DNA of 43,903 nt, taken from assembly GCA_036733165.1 (NCBI GenBank), contig DAINBB010000011.1:1-43903 (forward strand). Direction: 5' to 3'. Shown here piece after piece: positions 41,094-43,903 of the stretch; within the stretch, counting starts at the first letter, position 1, and every line of letters starts with the position of its first letter. Source of the stretch: JAFGGT01 sp036733165. GTDB lineage: Archaea; Methanobacteriota_B; Thermococci; Methanofastidiosales; NM3. The notes below the pieces were generated by a model that was given only the letters and a program-made list of their open reading frames with translations, did no database searches and was not told where the DNA came from. The position numbers and the translations under genes are program-made.

Positions 41094-42260
41094 CTATGGG
41101 ACATCGTTGGTTGCCATTTTTTTATCACCGATGACCAGCTTCAGTAACGGCGGCGTGATTAGCGTCGTCACAAAAGCCATCAGTATTATCGTTGAATATA
41201 GAGACTGGTCGATTATGTTCTTCACAAGCCCTATGTTGGCGACTATTATGGCGACCTCCATCCTCGGTACCATGCCGACGCCAACGGTGAGGGCGTCCCT
41301 CTTGTCGAATCTTGAAAGCTTGCAGACGAGATAGCACCCCACGACCTTTCCCAGGATGGCGGCGATTATCAGAAACAACCCCAGCACTCCCGCATACATT
41401 ATCTGTTTGAGGTCCGCGGCCACGCCTATGTACGTGAAGAACATGGGGATGAAGAAACCGTACCCTATCGTTTTAGTGTCGGTGATAAGGAAGTTCTTCT
41501 CCTCCGTCTGGGACACCAGGAGGCCTGCCAGGAAACAGCCCGTTATGCCGGCGATGTACATCTCCTCGGCGAATATCGCATAGAACAGGATCAATATGAT
41601 CACCAGGGACTCGAGGCTTGACTGGGTCTTGAGCCTGTAGGTATGGCTGAGCGCCTTCTTGAGCAGGGGAAATATGACATAAAGCGAGAGCAGGAAGAAG
41701 AACGCCATGAACGCCAGGATCTCGGCGATGTCAAGGAACGCGACCTCCCCTGTCGTGGACAGGCTGGTCACGATGGAGAGGATGAAGACGGCCATCACGT
41801 CGTCTATCACGGCGGCGCTGATGATGGTCATCCCGACCTTGGAACGCAGTTTTCCAAGATCGATGAGCACCCTCACCGTGATGCCCACGGAAGTGGCGGA
41901 GAGTATGGTCCCCAGGAACAGCGCCGTGTAAAAGCTGTAGTCAAACGCCAGCCCAAGGGCGACCGCCAGCGAGAAGGGAAGTGATATGCCCGCCAACGCG
42001 ACAATAAAGGATGTCTTTCCCGCCTTCTTGAGGTCCTTTACGTTCGTTTCGGCGCCTGCGAAGAACATCAGGAAGAGTATCCCGATGTATGAGAATCTCT
42101 CAAGCCCGGTGCTGACATCAAGGAGGTGCAGGAACGTGTTGCCGATGATGAGTCCGCCGATGAGCTCCCCTATTATGGATGGATAGCCGAAATGCTCCAC
42201 CAACTCGCCGAACACCTTTGCAACAAGCAGTATTATCAATATCTCAACTAGCAGATCCAT
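41094..42260 (-). CDS. CPA2-type cation:proton antiporter
   Basis: A 388-residue Kef/NapA-type membrane antiporter with about 12-13 helices and no C-terminal TrkA domain. Visible: HFGYPSIIGELIGGLIIG, LFFLMFFAGAE-like helix, the SATSVGITVRVL segment, and the ion-site AAVIDDVMAV with the Asp-Asp pair of electrogenic members. It exchanges Na+ or K+ for H+ (exact ion unknown). It starts one base after the stop of a separate CBS protein gene, which may gate it. Ends in TAG. Confidence 0.9.
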   Translation of the reverse strand: MDLLVEILIILLVAKVFGELVEHFGYPSIIGELIGGLIIGNTFLHLLDVSTGLERFSYIGILFLMFFAGAETNVKDLKKAGKTSFIVALAGISLPFSLAVALGLAFDYSFYTALFLGTILSATSVGITVRVLIDLGKLRSKVGMTIISAAVIDDVMAVFILSIVTSLSTTGEVAFLDIAEILAFMAFFFLLSLYVIFPLLKKALSHTYRLKTQSSLESLVIILILFYAIFAEEMYIAGITGCFLAGLLVSQTEEKNFLITDTKTIGYGFFIPMFFTYIGVAADLKQIMYAGVLGLFLIIAAILGKVVGCYLVCKLSRFDKRDALTVGVGMVPRMEVAIIVANIGLVKNIIDQSLYSTIILMAFVTTLITPPLLKLVIGDKKMATNDVP

Positions 42261-42261
42261 C

Positions 42262-42789
42262 TTATCCCTGGCTTAACAGTCTCATCAATAGCAGCAGTTG
42301 TTTGGTGTTGATTATGCCCACGACCCTTTTCTTCTGGTCCAGGACAGGGAGGTTCTTTATCTTGTACTTGCCCATCACTGTCGCGACCTCCTCTATCGTC
42401 TGATTCTCATAGACGAATATCGGCTTCCTTGTCATGATGTCGTTCACCGTGTCGCTCACCCTCACAAAGGCCTCATTGAACAGCGATCCGCCGATGCCTG
42501 TGGAGAAGCTCGGCCTCGACAGCAGCTTGATAAGGTCGCTTTCCCTAACTATCCCGATAAGATTCTCTTCTTCGTCCACCACGATGAATATGGAGGTCTT
42601 CTGCTCGTTTAGGAGATTCAGAAGGTCGTGTATCGGGGTGTTGGGCCTGACGGACTTGTAAGGCGTCATCACGTCCTTTGCCAGCATTTTGCCAGGGAAC
42701 CTGAGCTTTTTGGAGAATGTGTCGTCGTCAAGCTTCTTCTCCTTGAATATCTCCAGTTCCTGCCTGATGAAACGTCTTTTGAGAGACAA
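42262..42789 (-). CDS. CBS-domain protein, probable antiporter regulator
   Basis: 175 residues with two CBS modules (DVMTPYKSVRPNTPIHDLLNLL and DIMTRKPIFVYENQTIEEVATVM) after a charged helical N-terminus. It likely binds an adenosine nucleotide and regulates the antiporter encoded next. TTG start at 42789 is supported by AGGTG five bases upstream. Middle gene of a three-gene operon. Confidence 0.88.
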   Translation of the reverse strand: MSLKRRFIRQELEIFKEKKLDDDTFSKKLRFPGKMLAKDVMTPYKSVRPNTPIHDLLNLLNEQKTSIFIVVDEEENLIGIVRESDLIKLLSRPSFSTGIGGSLFNEAFVRVSDTVNDIMTRKPIFVYENQTIEEVATVMGKYKIKNLPVLDQKKRVVGIINTKQLLLLMRLLSQG

Positions 42790-42801
42790 CTATACACCTG
42801 C

Positions 42802-43197
42802 CTATAATCTTACAAGCTCAAGCTCACGGACCACACCTGTGCCCTTGAGCTTGTTGCTCAGTTCAGACTCTGAGATGTTCGAGTCCTTGAGGTCGAGTAG
42901 CTTGACAGAGTAGTAGGACCCTTTCACGGACTGACCCTCTCCGTAGACGATCGAGATGTTCTCCTCGCCGAGGACGAGATCTATCTTCGCGTTGGAGAGA
43001 GGGGTGTTCTCCATAATGGCCTTCATCTCGACTATTTTCGAGTCGGGTTCGCCGATGCTGGAGATGATCATCTCCTTTTCGTTCCTGTCCATCTCCAACA
43101 GCAGTATCGAGCCGTCCGAGACCTCCAGGACACGCATGCACTGTTCGGACAACTCCAGTTTGTTGCCCTTGAGTTTGACCACTTCGTATGCTTTCAT
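42802..43197 (-). CDS. Conserved-looking hypothetical protein, 131 aa
   Basis: A soluble mixed alpha/beta protein beginning MKAYEVVKLKGNKLELSEQC; no family recognised. First gene of the operon with the CBS protein and the antiporter; the gap to the CBS gene is 12 bases, and its stop is TAG. A TATA box (CCTTTATATTTTATG, 43233-43247) precedes it. The context suggests a regulatory or sensing role in ion homeostasis (inference). Confidence 0.75.
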   Translation of the reverse strand: MKAYEVVKLKGNKLELSEQCMRVLEVSDGSILLLEMDRNEKEMIISSIGEPDSKIVEMKAIMENTPLSNAKIDLVLGEENISIVYGEGQSVKGSYYSVKLLDLKDSNISESELSNKLKGTGVVRELELVRL

Positions 43198-43232
43198 TTA
43201 CATCGCCCATGCAAATATCGTAGATTAACAGT

Positions 43233-43273
43233 CATAAAATATAAAGGTTGCTTTTTGATTGCCCATTTGGGCA
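43233..43273 (-). promoter_or_regulatory. TATA box and adjacent palindrome of the antiporter operon
   Basis: Minus-strand TATA CCTTTATATTTTATG at 43233-43247, and the perfect 6-2-6 palindrome TGCCCATTTGGGCA at 43260-43273 just upstream of it, a candidate operator. Confidence 0.5.
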
Positions 43274-43458
43274 GATTTTCAAGCTATATTGCCTAAAATG
43301 GATTTTATTTATGAAGCAACTTTGAAATAAAAAAAGAATATGTAATATATGAATATATTAAGGCATATACTACTAAAATTTGGCAAGTTGCATCTACTTG
43401 ACGAGATTGATGATGAGGACAACAATAGCTTTTTCTAATCAAGGACCTAATATTAGCG

Positions 43459-43903
43459 ATGACCCGAAGGCCGGACTTAAAGACCATCTCTATTATCTTG
43501 GTAGTCATACTGGCGATGCTTCTGGTCTCCATACCAGTGTTGAGGTACAGGATGCCGTTCTCATGGGATGTCTGGTACCACATAAGGATGGGCGAGGCGT
43601 TCACCCATGGATTCGTCTGGTGGGACTGGAGCTCGTTCGGGCCGACTGGAAGGCCGAATCTTTATCCTCCGGCGTTCCATATCCTCCTGGCGCTCATATC
43701 CAAGCTGGGAGGCGTCTCGATACAGAACGTGACAAGGTTCCTTCCGATGTTGCTGTATCCCATCACCGCGTTCCTGCTATACTGGTTCACAAAGCTTCTC
43801 TTCGACAGCAAGACTGGAATCCTCTCTGCGATGATGTACATCCTGATACCCGTAGCCGTGGACAGGGGCGTCATATCGTCCCCCCAGGCCCTGGCCATCA
43901 TAC
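43459..43903 (+). CDS. GT-C-like membrane glycosyltransferase, N-terminal part
   Basis: Partial gene cut by the right edge; 148 residues are visible. One N-terminal transmembrane helix is followed by SWDVWYHIRMGEAFTHG, an acidic/His first loop like the catalytic loop of STT3/PMT-type GT-C enzymes, then PNLYPPAFHILLALI and further helices. It probably transfers sugars from lipid carriers to surface glycans or proteins. ATG 43459 lies about 25 bases from a TATA-like TTTTTCTAATC. The substrate cannot be stated. Confidence 0.65.
   Translation, partial: MTRRPDLKTISIILVVILAMLLVSIPVLRYRMPFSWDVWYHIRMGEAFTHGFVWWDWSSFGPTGRPNLYPPAFHILLALISKLGGVSIQNVTRFLPMLLYPITAFLLYWFTKLLFDSKTGILSAMMYILIPVAVDRGVISSPQALAII

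Noticed and set aside
1..43903. CRISPR arrays, insertion sequences, rRNA genes
   Set aside because: No regularly spaced direct repeats, no transposase-like protein and no rRNA-like sequence were seen on either strand.

Overview
The window looks like chromosomal DNA of a methanogenic archaeon. The evidence is atwA (component A2) next to mcrC, both tied to methyl-coenzyme M reductase, a complete hdrCBA-mvhDGA set, a two-gene archaeal clamp loader (RFC), RtcB ligase, archaeal LeuRS and HisRS, TATA-box promoters with many leaderless or TTG starts, and an archaeal-type S-layer protein. GC content is moderate and AGG arginine codons are frequent. My best guess is the Thermoplasmatota/Methanomassiliicoccales side of the methanogens, but no rRNA is present to settle it. 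By my count 11 of 47 assigned genes end in TAG, so amber is an ordinary stop codon here.

Layout. 1-4.0 kb (minus): a truncated Thr/Pro-linker lipoprotein, an unusual thioredoxin reductase and leuS. 4.2-6.5 kb: a DUF134 regulator with a DUF5320 protein (minus), then tag and a geranylgeranyl-reductase-like flavoprotein (plus). 6.5-14.6 kb (minus): blaI-like/rfcS/rfcL; a P-loop kinase-like gene overlapping rtcB; and an envelope operon of two membrane-anchored exoproteins plus a polysaccharide-polymerase-like protein. 14.8-17.8 kb (plus): atwA-mcrC-HAD phosphatase. 17.8-20.0 kb (plus): ArsR regulator, ArsP-type permease and three tandem thioredoxin-like proteins. 20.0-21.8 kb (minus): Na+/solute symporter with its 40-aa accessory protein behind a structured leader. 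22.1-28.2 kb (minus): one six-gene operon for the electron-bifurcating heterodisulfide reductase/[NiFe]-hydrogenase complex.

28.4-34.5 kb is a surface cluster: TfoX-like protein, toroid-fold protein, S-layer protein, a 47-aa ORF, a membrane-anchored protein, and two paralogous membrane-bound winged-helix regulators whose DNA-binding halves are almost identical. Four promoters here share a GAAAC..TTTC dyad placed just upstream of the TATA box, which suggests a local regulon. 34.7-35.3 kb holds a thioesterase interrupted by an in-frame amber codon and an intron-containing tRNA-Leu(CAA). 35.3-36.9 kb is a very AT-rich insert with a divergent wHTH/phosphoribosyltransferase-like pair. 36.9-43.9 kb: hisS with an HTH-CBS regulator, a MazG-like protein, a Cys-rich mini-protein, a PQQ-propeller lipoprotein, an antiporter/CBS operon, and the start of a GT-C-like membrane glycosyltransferase cut by the window end.

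Main functional theme: H2 (via MvhADG-HdrABC) drives heterodisulfide reduction and ferredoxin reduction, while AtwA/McrC/HAD probably keep methyl-CoM reductase active. Around this sit envelope construction (S-layer, polymerase, glycosyltransferase, lipoproteins) and metal/redox stress genes.
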